Shown in pieces: positions 1-12,912 of a DNA stretch of 64,000 nucleotides. The notes below the pieces were generated by a model. The model made no database searches. It saw only the letters and a list, made by a program, of their open reading frames with translations, and was not told where the DNA came from. Both the position numbers and the translations under genes were made by a program. Origin of the DNA: Rotaria sp. Silwood1. Taxonomy: Eukaryota > Rotifera > Eurotatoria > Philodinida > Philodinidae. Numbering within the stretch: position 1 is the stretch's first letter; the number at the start of each line of letters is the position of its first letter. Location: NCBI GenBank assembly GCA_905250075.1, contig CAJNOP010000032.1:1614667-1678666 (forward strand), written 5' to 3'.

Positions 1-1123
1 ATTTTCACGAACTTTCATTTGATTTTTTAGTCAACACAATCTAAATTATCGTTTAAAATTATGAAATACAAAGTTTTAAATTGGAATATGTCATGATGAT
101 CTACTGTTATTGTAAATGTGAAAGTTAACTGCGTATATCGTTCAGTTTATGAATTGATAAATAAGAACAGATCTTTTTCACTACGTGTAGACAGAAATGA
201 ATATTAGATCTGTAAATCTTTATTTCCTCTTTCTTATCACGTACTATAATTAGCGAAATAGCATGTCTTTCATACTCGAGACATATAGATTTCTCAATTT
301 AAAATCAAACATTTAATAACAAATACTGTTCATATTATTTTCGATCATATTTAACTCAAAAATAATATGTTTTTTTTACAAAACAGAATAAACGATTACC
401 CAATGAACTATGATATTGTCGAAAAACCTCTTCATCCCGTACCGTAGAATCGTTGAGATTCGAGATAGTTTAAAAAACATCAATACTCCGAACATTTTAA
501 ATCCTTATATCAAAACGTGTCGTAGACTTTAATGTTTTTTCTTTTCAAAAAATATATTAATATTTAAATAAATAACAGAAAAAAGAACTAGACTGCCACT
601 TAAGCAAAGTAACTAACTGCAAGAGCTGGAAAAATATCAGAAAGCAATCCTATACGACATCAACTATTTCTTGATTTTAGATTTTCGAACAAAAAATCAT
701 AATGAATTTGAATTAACTATTACCAAAGAAAGAAACTTTCAAAAAGCATCTGAAATATCAATTTTATAGCTTTCCCCGAATGAAATTGAGTTTTTAGAAA
801 ACAAATTTCTTCCTTCTTCCAAAAATTATCATTTTATGTCGAGATAATCTTGGAAATGGAAACTTAGAGACTTCTATTTTTAACATAATATGAAAATATC
901 AAAATCGAATTGATTCTATTTTTTTATGTTCAATAATTGACGTTCATAGCCTCGCACCACATTTCTCACGCCAGTGAAAAGCAATAAGTTGCCTACTGTA
1001 ATTTGCACAATCAACTGCTTTTCAATCAGAAGCCCTCGGTATACGAAAAAATTTGTTTCATCAGATTCTATCTATGTTATTTATAATCTATAAAATCCTA
1101 ATTAATCTATTTGTTTATTTCAG
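1..1123. other. Probable intron/upstream DNA of the P2X gene, no exon seen
   Basis: AT-rich sequence with no open frame showing coding character. The P2X gene that follows lacks its N-terminus and TM1, so this is probably a large intron, with the first exons left of the window. Confidence 0.5.
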
Positions 1124-3783
1124 GCTAATGGCAAATGGACTGGTAAAATCAAAAAAAAAATCATAAACATTAATTGTTTATTTCTTTATTTATACTTCTA
1201 AACATTTAGGTCGTTGTCTAACAAATAAAAAGACTGAAAAAAATAATTCTCAATCAGTCATTGGTCGATGTGAATTAGAAGGTTGGTGTCCGGTGGAAAA
1301 TGATCGTAATATTCCACAACCTATACGTGATGCATTAAATTTTACTATATTTGTTAAAAATTTTATTGAGTTTCCACGTTTTAAAGTTATTAGAAAAAAT
1401 ATTCAACAAAATGCATCTTATCTTAAACATTGTAATTATGATCCAATACGACATAAAATATGTCCAATATTTCGTGTTGGAACTTTACTTAATATTGTTG
1501 AACCAGATCCTGAAGAACAAGTACAAATGTTAACATATGGTGGTGTTATACGTGTTAAAATTGATTGGGAATGTAATTTAGATAAATCATTAAATTATTG
1601 TTTGCCAGAATATTCATTTAAGCGTTTAGATGGACCATTTAAGGAGGAATCTTTTTCACAAGGATTTAATTTTCGGTAAAATTTGAAAAAAAGAATGCAT
1701 CTATTTTATTTATCTATGTTTGTATTTAGTTTTGCTTCACATTGGAAACATCATAATCAATCATTTCGTACTTTAACTAAAGCATTTGGTCTTCGGTTTA
1801 TTATTTCTGTAAGTTCAATTTGTCTATAATTAAGAATATCGATGGATTTTTTTGTCATCAGAGAAATTAACTAAACAATATTTTTATTTTCATTTCTATC
1901 AGTCTTTTTATGATTTGGAATTATGTGAGTTGTCTTGCGATCTTTCTTTACTGTATAATTGAATAGGTAGTTTTTTGCTACTGTCATACAAGGTAAATAT
2001 TTAAGTCAAACATTCTGACACTTCTGAGGATTAGCCGCTCGGCTTTGGTCGAATTCAATCGTCGAAATTTCTACTTTTTTTTTTGACCCTACAACATTCC
2101 TCTCGATAGAATAGAGAAGCTAATAGATTGGCGACATAGATAGATTTGGGGTTAACGAGGACACACAAATAATTGTATTAATCAAATACATACCAACATA
2201 ATTCTTGCATACATGAAATAGTTGTTTAATATAAGTCATTGCTAAAAATAATAAATATCTATAAGTAATTTGCTAGTGCAATGGAAGTTTCAGATGATAA
2301 TACAAAATAAACATTGCATTGTTAGTAATGAGTGCTGTCATAATGAATTTTTTCAGTCTTTCTATATCTGTCTAGTTTGTAGTCAACTGTAATAAATGTA
2401 TTAGTAGAAAAAATTTTCAATTGATTTGCAAAAACTGTTTCAATATGTTAATGAGAACATGTATGTCATTCGATTATTTACAGTTGATTTAGTTCTTTAT
2501 CCATGATAAAGCATAAAAGGACATAGTGTTTACTACAAGTAACTTTATACAGAAAGAAAGTAATTAAAGTAAAGCATAAGCATATTACAGCATAAATCAA
2601 TGAGCACAAATAACATAAGTTACGAGCAATGGTTCTCAAAATCTAAACATCTGGGTATGCAAGTAGAATACATAGACCATCGACGAACGAGTAGCTTGAG
2701 GCATGTAGAATAAAATTATACAAACATAGTACTGTAGGAGGAAAGGCTTCAACTTAATACTAATGCTCGAGAAACAATCAAGTTGTTATTCCACCATTCC
2801 TCAAAAACTTTCATGATCAAAAATACATTTACTTATAATTAATATATTTTCATATTTTTATTTGTCGAATTGACTCAAATCAACAAAGTTAAAATATTTG
2901 AAATTTCTAATTCCTCTGATAATTTTACATCGATTAACAACTGTAATAGTGTATTCATTGCCAACAATCTTTTTCAAGTATGCAGATGAATATACTAAAA
3001 TAAATAATGCTTTTATCATAGGTCAGTGGTCTTGCTGGCCGTTTTGATGTCATAGCATTAAGTTTAAATATTGGTTCATTAATTGGTATACTTGGTTTAG
3101 CAACATTTATATGTGATATTGTTGCATTATATGTTCATCGTCAATCGGATGTATATCGTCAACAAAAATTTCAAGATGTTGATCTTAATTTATTACGTTT
3201 AGAAACTTTAAATAGTTTAGCAGAAGGTATGATGAATGAAGTAGCTAGACGTAAACAACAAGCTCGTTTTGAACAAGCTTTATTAACTGATAATGTTATT
3301 GAAAATAATGATGTAATATCAATAAATGATAGTCCACATAAAGAAAAATTTCGACGACATAAAGAAAACCATCATCCTAATTTACATGATCAAGTATCAC
3401 CATCAACAACAACAACAACAATACAAAAACATCAAAGTTCATCACCAATATTATCATCAAATACTTATCATCAACGTCAAATGTCTAGAGCAGAATCATT
3501 AACAGATAGTTCATCACTATCATCAGTAAAACAAAGACGTTCAACAACAACAACCACAACACGACCAACAAAAATAACAGATTTATCCAAAGTTAATGAT
3601 GAACAAATTGAAATAAGTGATAAAGTAAATATGATATTTGTTGATGAAGATTCCCCAAATATACTTGAAAATAAACAATCAAATGAAGAAATATTGAATT
3701 TAAATATGAAGCCTAGTACATCCATTACAAATACAATTGAACATCCAAAGAGACTACCACCAAAAATTGAAACATATTTATGA
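1124..3783 (+). CDS. P2X purinoceptor (ATP-gated cation channel), 5' partial
   Basis: Exons 1124-1142, 1210-1675, 1730-1808 and 3022-3783; frame closes across all junctions, giving 441 visible residues. P2X receptors are trimeric plasma-membrane channels opened by extracellular ATP. Visible hallmarks: extracellular Cys pattern (GRC, GRCELEGWC, KHC, KICPIF, WEC, YCLPEYSF), the ATP-site lysine region NFTIFVKNFIEFPRF, the NFR motif in FNFRFASHW, the lysine in TLTKAFGLRF, then AGRFDVI leading into TM2 (about 25 hydrophobic residues) and the cytosolic YxxxK trafficking motif (YRQQK). The tail after YRQQK is long (roughly 200 residues), rich in Ser/Thr/Asn and ends at a TGA followed by AATAAA at 3803. 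The first visible exon is a 19-nt microexon encoding ANGKWT. The N-terminus, TM1 and head-domain start lie outside or were not found. Which vertebrate subtype it resembles most cannot be told. Confidence 0.95.
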
Positions 3784-3802
3784 AATATCTATATAAATAG
3801 AT

Positions 3803-3808
3803 AATAAA
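3803..3808 (+). promoter_or_regulatory. Poly(A) signal of the P2X gene
   Basis: AATAAA lying about 20 nt after the TGA stop codon. Confidence 0.5.
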
Positions 3809-5482
3809 CATGGGTGTAGAATGATTAGTTATTTATAACAAAAAAAAAGAAACATCTAAACATTCTTATTGTGTATTTTTGTACGACCAGGTTTTTGTGA
3901 TCTTATCAATTAAAAATTAAAAATCAGCAGTGATCTGTATTTTACATATATTTTCAATTGTCCAATAATAAATCGTTCTCTTAATATTTTATCAATATCT
4001 CTGTCAACATTCATTACTTTGACAGTAATTTCCTTATCAAAAGATTTCTCGTAGCATTCTCTACGAAGACTTAGCGCTGAAGTGACAGATCTGGTAATAC
4101 TATTTACTTTGAACAACTAGTTTTCTTTTCTCTCTAATTATATACGTGTTTAGTTATGCTCATCTTAATTTTCAGGTATACTTTTTATCACCATCTTTAG
4201 ATAAAACTGTTAGAAAAGCATAGTAATGCACACATGTCAAATTCTATTATAGAACAATGTGAAACCGGTGAAATTCCTATGCTCATTTCATACCAGATCA
4301 TTATGTAGGTTTGGTATACAAGTCATTTGTTTTTACACTGACACCAATATTTGAACGAAAATAATTAGTATAGGATGTAAGTATAGAAGTTTTACAATGT
4401 GACGCCAATTTTTTTAATCGAAACTTTCGAAATCTCTACATAAATGGAAACTTGATTGCACATCAAGCATACTCAACAGCTAAAAGAATGGAACACGACC
4501 AAATAGTGTTATAAAATACGTTGTGTACATGTCTTACAGTCTTTAGCTCAGCATGTTTAATTGTTAGTTTTTTTTTTTATAGTGACATGTTTTCACGGAC
4601 TGGTAATGATTTGAATAAGGAATCATTTGATACAAAACTCAAGTCGAAGTAATGGACATTGACAGAAATGTTGATTAAGTACTAAGAGTTTCATTTATTC
4701 TTGGACACTCGTTATATTTTCTCCTCACTGATATTATAAATCTAATTATTCTTAATAAAGTTATCATTTCATCTTACAGGTACATCTTTTCCTATGAATT
4801 CAATTTCATAATTTTCAGCCATAAATAAAAAGAGAATGTGGATGCATAAAAATGAAAGTCATTTTCAAAAGAAAGATGTGCAAAAATAATAGACGAAATA
4901 CCTGGTCAATTAATATTGGTCATAGAAAACAATGAAAAGTATGTTCATACATACAGAGTTTTATTATAATTGACATTTTTGAAGAAATTTATCTTTTAAA
5001 ATTGCTTTCTATCAGATATTTATACATATAACTAGTCGAGAAATAAAAATATCAGAAAAATCAAGTACGAAAATGTATGTATTTCTCTTTTGTCTATGCT
5101 TTTCAGCAGTAATTTCATCTAGATAGTGAAGTGTGGGAAAATTAAACTTCAATTTTGGGATCAGCATAAAACATATCAAAGTAAATCTTTTTAACAAACA
5201 TATTTATCAGAGATAATTAGTAAAAAAACCGAAAGATAATGACGTTCATATTCTTCAATAAGTGCAAATGAAGGTGATGATTCAAACTGTTGTTGTTGTC
5301 AATTATGAATAGCTATATTTTCCTATTTCTTTAGTAACTTCATTTTGAGTATTGACAAGATGATATAAATACGTTTCTTCACACATGAAACTAAACATGA
5401 ACGAGTAACATCGGAATTTTTTCAGCTATCTTTTCTTTAAGAAAAATAAGATGGTTTTCAATGTTTGTCTTTTCGTTTGGCA
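3809..5482. other. Intergenic, nothing recognised
   Basis: AT-rich DNA; only short open frames without coding character on either strand. Confidence 0.5.
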
Positions 5483-6207
5483 TTATATATTTATACAATG
5501 AGAGGATAACACACACACATATTCAACGGTTCAACCACGTGTTATCGAAAATGACGGTTCAAAATTTGATTTAAATCGATACATAACATATAATCACCGA
5601 ATAGTGTTTTGAAACTTCTATCAAATAAATATTTGATATGATCTGATTAAATATTGTGAGTGTGATAGAATAAATGTGAGACATGAGGTCACTGTTTCGC
5701 AGACTAAGCGTTGATTTTTTAATCGCTTGGCCTGTGAAGCTGTGCTCTCAAAGTCGAACTTAATCGGCGATATTTATCCACTCACATCTTTAAAATAACA
5801 TTAAAATGATAAAGTTTTGTTTTCATTTAAATAAACAATAAATTAATTCAAACTCAAATTATTTCATTTTATATCATCACAAAGAACTTCAAGATCACTT
5901 TTCAATAATAAAAACTAAATATTGGTTTCTACAAAAAAAAAATAATTTTTTTTTGAATAAATTCGATAGAAGAATAGTTGTATATTTTGTTTTAAATACT
6001 TTTCTAATCTTGTCACATTTACTGTTGTTGCATTTAATCATTTTGATTGTTGAAGTAAATTATTATCTAGTTTTGCACGTAATCGTTCAATGATTCTTTT
6101 CATTACATTACTAAATGATGATGATGGACTAGTACTTGTAGTCTATTTAAAAAAAAACTCTCTTTTGGATGAAAACAATAGAAAAAGAAGTTTAAAAATT
6201 ATTTAAC
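5483..6207 (-). pseudogene. Inverted partial copy of the C2CD3 3' end
   Basis: Read on the minus strand, 6207 to about 5940 matches the end of intron 25 and exon 26 of the C2CD3 gene at 29470-29755, with a deletion of about 35 nt, an in-frame TGA and other substitutions (I estimate roughly 89% identity outside the gap). From about 5883 to 5483 it matches the non-coding 3' flank at about 29947-30350 much more closely (about 97% by eye over ~385 nt). Parent and copy are in opposite orientation about 24 kb apart. The retained intron end shows that it arose by DNA duplication and not by retroposition. Confidence 0.9.
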
Positions 6208-7552
6208 CCTTTCGAGGCGGGAGACGCAGATAGACGTTCTCCATTGAGAACCAGTTCAGATTTAGTGATGCGAACTACTTAATTATGATTTGGTACTAGC
6301 GATATATATGTTTGTCATACCAGCCTTTGAAAGATCAATAGCACTGACTAGAGATAAAAATTAGTTTACTTTGACTAATCCTGTGTTTGATATCTTCTTT
6401 TCGAAAAGAAAATATCGACAAACTGTTCATAAGCCGAATTTCGTTATATTGTCTAATGCTGTTTACTTCGATAGAATAAAAATATTCCAAAAAAAATCCA
6501 CGAAAAGAATAAGTGAGTGTGCGTGCGAGTAAAGAGAAGACTAGAACTAATACATATAACCCTCGCTCACATCTAGTACACCAACAACTGTTAGTTGAAA
6601 TAGCACTTATGAGAAAACTGATACATTCAAAAAAAAAATTAGAACCAAAGAAAAGCAGTTTTCAAATAGCAACACTTACTGTACATGTATTCGAATTTTT
6701 CTTTCTTAAATAAAGATAGAAATAGTTTATAATAATTGGTTCTATTCAGTTGATTTGTGAATTATCTAATTCATCATACAAGTATTCTTTATTGAAATCA
6801 CAATGAGAATTAATTGTTTAAAGTAGACTAAATCCACAATTTTTGTTTTTGCTTTATATACATTTACAATGAACTAAGTTTTGAATGTGACAGATTATCT
6901 TTGTAAGTAAAACAAAACAATTATTGGACTAAAGGAGTTCCTTGAGGATGAGTTAATGTAATGATCAGTAAGAAATGGTTCGAATATTTACTACTATAAG
7001 ATTCATACTATTCTTCTATATAATTCTACTCATTTTTCTACTACTATATATTTTCTTCTAATCAATTGAATTCGTTATGAATTTTTCTATATCAAATTAC
7101 TCTGAACAATGGTTATAGTTTCTATATGTATAAGAATAAAAATTAATTTATATGAATTTTCCCATATTTTGAGTAAATACATGTACATAATGATTTATTT
7201 TCTCCTCTTTTTGTCAAATGAAGTTTCATGAACATCTTGGTCTGATTATAATAATTATAGTTTGATATAATCAATGAATATCGGAAAATATGAATATTGG
7301 TTTCGTTCGTGTATTAACAAGAAACTCATTCTACTAGATAAATCTGTTTTAAACAATTTTACTAAATTGAGGTAGCTGTACGGAATTCTTTTATGTCTTT
7401 CTCTCTAGAGCACGCTTTCGATTGAACCAATCTTTAGGCGAGGGTACATTTTAACAAACGTATCTATTTAAATGAATATCTCAATAAGAGTGTAGGTATT
7501 GGTGTCGATAAAAAAGATATTGATATCCATACCTATACCCACACGCTCATAG
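6208..7552. other. Intergenic, nothing recognised
   Basis: AT-rich; the open frame around 6513-6713 has no coding-type codon pattern and no recognisable domain. Confidence 0.45.
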
Positions 7553-7989
7553 TGGTAATAATAAATTAGATGATGATGATGATGGTAGCCATGCATCTGA
7601 ATCAAGTGCAACAACAAATGAAGGTACATAACAAAATATAAATAATAATAATGCATCAACACCAATAAAACTATTACCAGCAAAACTACCATTATCATCA
7701 CTATCAAATGATTCAAAATCAACAAGAAAATTAAATATCGATGGCGCAAGTAATTTAATTTTATATGAATAACGTTTATATGATTTAAAACATTTAATTG
7801 TTGGAAAAATTTTTGAACAATATTCGTAAATATCTATTAAATAATTCAACATTAGATGGTTTACATTCTATTGCCTATTTATCGCTATTATTAACATTAA
7901 CTATTGAATATGCATAAAAATTTAGTGATAACAATGAACCATTTGTTCATTATATATTACAAAGTTTATTAAGACAAATAGCTTCTTAA
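7553..7989 (+). pseudogene. Pseudogene fragment of unknown family
   Basis: The + strand shows the AT-biased codon pattern of the real genes here: a GNNKLDDDDDGSHASES acidic/Ser stretch, then STPIKLLPAKLPLSSLSND, then LILYE-RLYDLKHLIVGKIFEQYS, and after a frameshift near 7829 YLLNNSTLDGLHSIAYL and EPFVHYILQSLLRQIAS. It is interrupted by in-frame stops at about 7626, 7768 and 7915 plus the frameshift. The helical, leucine-rich character suggests part of a large alpha-solenoid protein, but I do not recognise the family. It is probably a relic of a duplicated gene, like the C2CD3 relic just upstream. Confidence 0.55.
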
Positions 7990-8520
7990 GATTATTTACT
8001 GTTTATGTTTTATTTATGCTTGAAAGACTGGCGCAGCTTATATTTGAATATTTACTAATTGTGAACGGCTAGAACACTTTCATAGAACACATGTAAATTT
8101 AGACATTCTATGAAAAGCTCTTTCATATGATTTTGTCAGGCAGTACTAAATAATTTTGTGTAAATGAAATATGTTGTACAGGTCTTCCTAAGTGTAGGAA
8201 ACAGTTAAAATAAGCAGTACTAACGTGTTTCGATAAAACGGAAGTATTCTTTGACAAATTGGTGGTGACAGAAATGATGTAATTTAAATTGAGGAAGGAC
8301 ACGAGTCACATTGCATTGTGACTCAATTTCATGTGATTCGATTCTGTTCGCCACGAATACGGTAATTGTGCAAGATACTTGAAGACTAACGTCATTCTTA
8401 GCAGCAGCAACAGGACGCGAAAGAAATGGTATAAATATTATATTTTTATCTACTGTCGTTTTTATAGTTGAAAAAGAGCAAACCGAAATAAGTTACACAG
8501 ATTTATTCTCGTCATCACAC
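7990..8520. other. Upstream region of the HAD hydrolase gene
   Basis: No gene seen. A poly-pyrimidine stretch ending in AG near 8469 could be a 5'UTR splice acceptor. Confidence 0.3.
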
Positions 8521-9315
8521 ATGAAACAAATTATAGCGTTGGATTGTGATGGTGTCTTATTAGATTCCCGTTCTGCATTTGCTCAAATCTATACCAAAAC
8601 ATTCGGACAAGAACTGACAATTGTCTCGCCCAAATCCTATAATGTAAGTTTTGTATCCACTTGTGTCTTTTGAAATGCATATGACAATCGTACTTCAGTA
8701 GAAACCAACGCTCATAGTCGAGTGAGCTCTAGCTTGCGAAGAAAAATACTAAGACAAATATCGAGATTGATGAGTAACTATATTTGTTTACTTTAGGCCA
8801 AAAAATTGTACGGCGTCGAATTCACAACCGAAGAACATGCTCAATTCAAAGCCACCTACGAAGCCGAAGGATGGAGAACAATGCCACCACTCGATGGTGC
8901 CTTGGAAGCCTGTCTTATGTTGCACAATGCCGGCTACGAATTAGTATGCGTCACTTCAATGCCTGGTCGATTTGTCAATGATCGTCTAGAGAATTTTCGT
9001 TCCCATGGATTTCCTATCGACAAGGTGATCAGCACAGGATATGATCCAATCGATCCAACCAACAATCCGAAGAAACAAACGATTGAAGAATTGCGTCCGA
9101 TAGTGTTTGTCGACGATTTGCGACGGAATTTGAAAGACATCGGAGGCGAACACACGAAGCTCGTGTTCATTGACCATGAATGTCACGACGAACCCTATCA
9201 CAATAATGATGTTCATTATGATGCCAAGTATCCAAGCTTGTTAGCCTTTACCATCGATTTTCTAGCTGAAGACAATAATATTGATTGGATTCAGAGACTA
9301 TCTATTAGTGTCTGA
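8521..9315 (+). CDS. HAD-superfamily hydrolase, candidate laterally acquired gene
   Basis: Two exons, 8521-8643 and 8797-9315, joined in frame by a 153-nt GT..AG intron; 213 aa. HAD enzymes use a nucleophilic aspartate, usually as phosphatases. Motif I is IIALDCDGVLLDS (D8 and D10), motif II is the threonine/serine strand VCVTSMPG, a lysine lies in NPKKQTIEEL, and the acidic motif is IVFVDDLRRN. The start is the first ATG and sits directly before motif I, as is normal for the family. The cap between motifs I and II is about 90 residues. The wording of GALEACLMLHNAGYELVC followed by the RFVNDRLEN segment resembles proteobacterial HAD proteins as I recall them. Codons are clearly richer in G and C than in neighbouring genes (GCC, CTC, GAC, TAC, TCG are frequent). 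A complete, uninterrupted frame argues that it is functional; the substrate is unknown. Confidence 0.85.
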
Positions 9316-9334
9316 TAAGCATTGTCACAATCAA

Positions 9335-9340
9335 AATAAA
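9335..9340 (+). promoter_or_regulatory. Poly(A) signal of the HAD hydrolase gene
   Basis: AATAAA about 20 nt after the TGA stop. Confidence 0.5.
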
Positions 9341-12300
9341 AGTGTCAAATATTATTGAATCGAAAATGAGTCACAATTTGTTGAATTATCTCGATTGTTC
9401 AGCTTCAAATATATTAGTGAAATCCATATCTTTGAAAGACTTAGAGTGTGGGGAAGTAGGTGTGGGGATGCGCCCGGAGTGTAACAGTAGATCTGACTGT
9501 GGTTCTTTTCTCTTGAGTCACACTCTCAATTAAATAGAATTATGTATAATTGAGATGAATCGCCTATGTTTAGCTGCTCATGCTGAATCTGACAGAACAA
9601 GTTTTGAAATTTGAATGAAATAAAAACATTGAAAAATTTGTTTGTTATCAGCAGTTGACCAGCTTGTTCAAAAAAAACGGATTATTTTATAAAAACTGAA
9701 AATATTTTCCTAAAAGCTTATTCCAAAAGAAGTTAAAAAACCATATAAGTATTTTTAGCCAGCTTGCCACACTTTTTCTAATCATATATAAAGAAGAGAT
9801 ACATAATTCTACTTGGATTTTCTATTTTCGACACCTTAGAAACCACTATACTAATACATTAATAAAATAATAATGCAAAAGGTGAACGATTGAAAAAATC
9901 GGATTGTTGCAATGATGACAACGCCAGAAAACAACAATATGCTATAATGTTATGGAAAAGAACAGAATATTGGAATTCTCTATTTCAGTGAAAGTTAACA
10001 GCTATGAGAAATACTTGTGACTTTCCTCTTACAAAGAAAAGTCTTCCGGTGATATTTCTTCTATGCAATCAAATCAATTGAATAGCTTCGATAAATAAAG
10101 AGCTTAGAGGAATTTAGTTTCACAAAATACTTTCCAAAACGATGTGTAGACTTGTACAACGAAACCCAACCGCCAGATGGCCATGATGGAAAGTCCGTAA
10201 AACGAGTACTGATGTATTGTAAAAATTCATAATTGATATTAAGAAAGATGGCCAACAGTGATTAACAGATATGGCCATGTGAAAACAATTAGTCTACAGA
10301 TGCACAAATGAAGAGAAATGAGAGACGAGCGATGCACATTGAGTAGTAACATCCTACTTTGCGTTTGATCTCACTCATTCTTTTTCGAGCCACTCTAGAA
10401 AAGTACACTTTTCTTACAAGCCCGGCCATTTCATAAATTGACATTTTCATGTTGGACACCTAATTATTTATCTCTTGAAAGGAAACTTATTGAAATTTCA
10501 AGAGTATATAAGATTCTGAATGAATTTACCGACTTTTTATACTTTCAATGTCTAACACTTTGGATATTCTGAAAGAATTCCATAAGGTCAGCATCTTTTT
10601 GTAACAAAACTCGTCCTTTAAATAATAATGAACATTCTTATGTGAAACTCGTCTCGAACTTATATTTGACTCTTAGCACATTGAAGACGACTTGGTTTTA
10701 TCAGCGAATGCGATCAACAAATTCATTGTTGTGTGCATCCATCTTTCAACAAGATAATACGAATGTTACACTTTGAACAGATGCTTCTGATTGGTTTTTG
10801 ATTATTATGAGTTCTAACAAAGCTCTGTTTGAAAGAAAATATCTCGGAGTGCATCTGTCTAAGATACAGTATGATGAATATTTCTTTGATGCATTGAATT
10901 ACCATTCACATTTAATTATCTCTTTCACTCACGTATGGCACAATAGGAATGGAATAAAAGAAATGAGGATCCATTTTTTCTTATTTTGCATGTCTTTTGT
11001 CATTTCTATGACTCTTTTCTCTTAAAGAGTCTCGACTCATTTTGACTCTGGTAAGTTGCTTTTATTTGCATTACTTTTCAAATCAATTATACTGCGATTT
11101 ATACACCGCTTGAAGAAACTGATGCGGAGATCAGCGAGGGTCTGAGTGCGTCTCCATTAAGGTCCTATGGATACTCGCATCCATACTTTGAATAGCTTGG
11201 ACGAATGATATAACAAAGGGAGATATAAATTTTTGTATCAATTAGATTCTAGTTGCTTCTTTTGAGTATCATGAAATTTTTCATTATTTTATACACTTTT
11301 CTCACTCAATTCTTTAATTTACAATATGACATTTTCAAATTTACAGAAACTGTCAGCAAGGAAAAACTAGACAACCATTTCAATACAATAATATATGTAG
11401 ATATATATATAATTCGACTGTTCGTTTATATGTACAAACATTTTGAGCTATCAACTAGTCAGTTATTGTAGCTGATGTTAATTTTGAATATGTGTGACCG
11501 TTGGAGCTGCTACTTGTAGACGAGGTATATTAAATATTTCGAAAATTAATTGACATATATTTGCGACAAAATTTGAATGGGTTTCCCAAATGTTCGGGCA
11601 CTAGAAATGAGACAGATATTTTCTTTTCAACTTGGAAAGGTTGTTGGACACACGCCTTTTGAGAACTTGCAAGTGAGGTACAATACTTTAAGGTACAATT
11701 TTCGTTATATTCATTTCTCCTAGTATGGGATGGAAATTTGTGTTTGTACGATGGTAATGTAAACAGCTAACATATTTAATTCAATATTTTGCTTTCAGCA
11801 TATCCAATTCAACTGCTTCGTATTTTTATTTCGCCGAGATATACGATGATCAAGTGTATGAATAAAACTGTTTCGCGATATTATCCGTATCAATAATTTT
11901 ATTTGTTTTGACGATTGAAATTATTGAAACGGCTTTTCTCTTGAAGTTCAACGAATGGATGCTTAGAGCTACATATAAATACGTAGCATTATGATGAAAA
12001 CGTTAGTAAAATTACTTTATCAAATTTAAGCCTATTTCTCTGAAACCAATGATTCATGTATTTAGTAACGCTTCTTTTAAGATTTAATTCAACAGTTAAA
12101 TGATATTGATGCGCAGACACTGGATATATTCCATAAGTTTCATGTACATTATGTATTCAGTGTCTAAAGACGAATTTTCTAAACAAAGGATATTCAGGAC
12201 AAGAAAACATATAATCATTCTAATGAATTGCTAGTAGGGTCATCGTTTTTGCTCGATAAGGTTCAGTGATTTCATTTGATGTCATATACTTACATTTTAT

Positions 12301-12368
12301 TATTATTATTTCAATTCGTATGCAATGGAAATTAAGGCTAATGAAAAAGATTTAATAAATCTTTACTT
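9341..12368. other. Intergenic, nothing recognised
   Basis: About 3 kb of AT-rich DNA. The open frames (for example near 10061-10255, 10798-11025 and 11253-11471) lack coding-type codon use, splice context and recognisable domains. Confidence 0.45.
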
Positions 12369-12646
12369 CCCAGGTCGAACATTACTGTGCCCGTAAACGA
12401 CCGTACACAGCCGTTTACGATGACGTGAACGGCCGTATCCGCCAAAACTACGACCGTATACGGGCCGTAAATAATCCGTTTGGTATGCGCCGTATTACGG
12501 TCGTGTGAGACCGTGTCGTGTACGGCGAAAAACGACAATCGTTTACACCAAAATCTGTGCCGTAACACGGCAGTATTTTGACGAAGACGACAGTTTACAA
12601 CGACGTAAACGATCGTAAATGAATGTAACCGACCGTTTTCGGTCAC
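12369..12646 (+). repeat. Left CpG-rich subterminal array (CGTAAACG/CGTTTACG)
   Basis: Dense degenerate repetition of CCGTAAACG, CCGTTTACG, CCGTATACG and CCGTGTACG in both orientations. CpG is very frequent here, in contrast with the surrounding AT-rich sequence. Confidence 0.8.
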
Positions 12647-12654
12647 ACATTTGG

Positions 12655-12912
12655 AAAGGATTTCACCAGGATTTCATTTGGATTTCACATTGATTTCACA
12701 TGGATTTCATTGGGATTTCATATGGATTTCATATGGATTTCACTTGGATTTCACAAGGATTTCATATGGATTTCATATGGATTTCACAAGGATTTCACAA
12801 GGATTTCATTTGGATTTCATATGGATTCCACTTGGATTTCACATGGATTTCACATAGATTTCATATCGATCTCATATGGATTTCATTTGGATTTCACCAG
12901 AATTTCTTGAGT
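12655..12912 (+). repeat. 12-bp minisatellite, unit GGATTTCAYNTG
   Basis: About 21 tandem copies of a 12-bp unit (variants GGATTTCATATG, GGATTTCACTTG, GGATTTCACAAG). Because 12 is divisible by 3 and the unit lacks stops, several frames stay open; these frames (IWISYGFH-type repeats) are not evidence of a gene. Confidence 0.95.

Noticed and set aside
7468..7852. Minus-strand open frames overlapping the pseudogene
   Set aside because: They are antisense shadows of the plus-strand relic; the His/Tyr-rich runs come from reading GAT/AAT repeats backwards.
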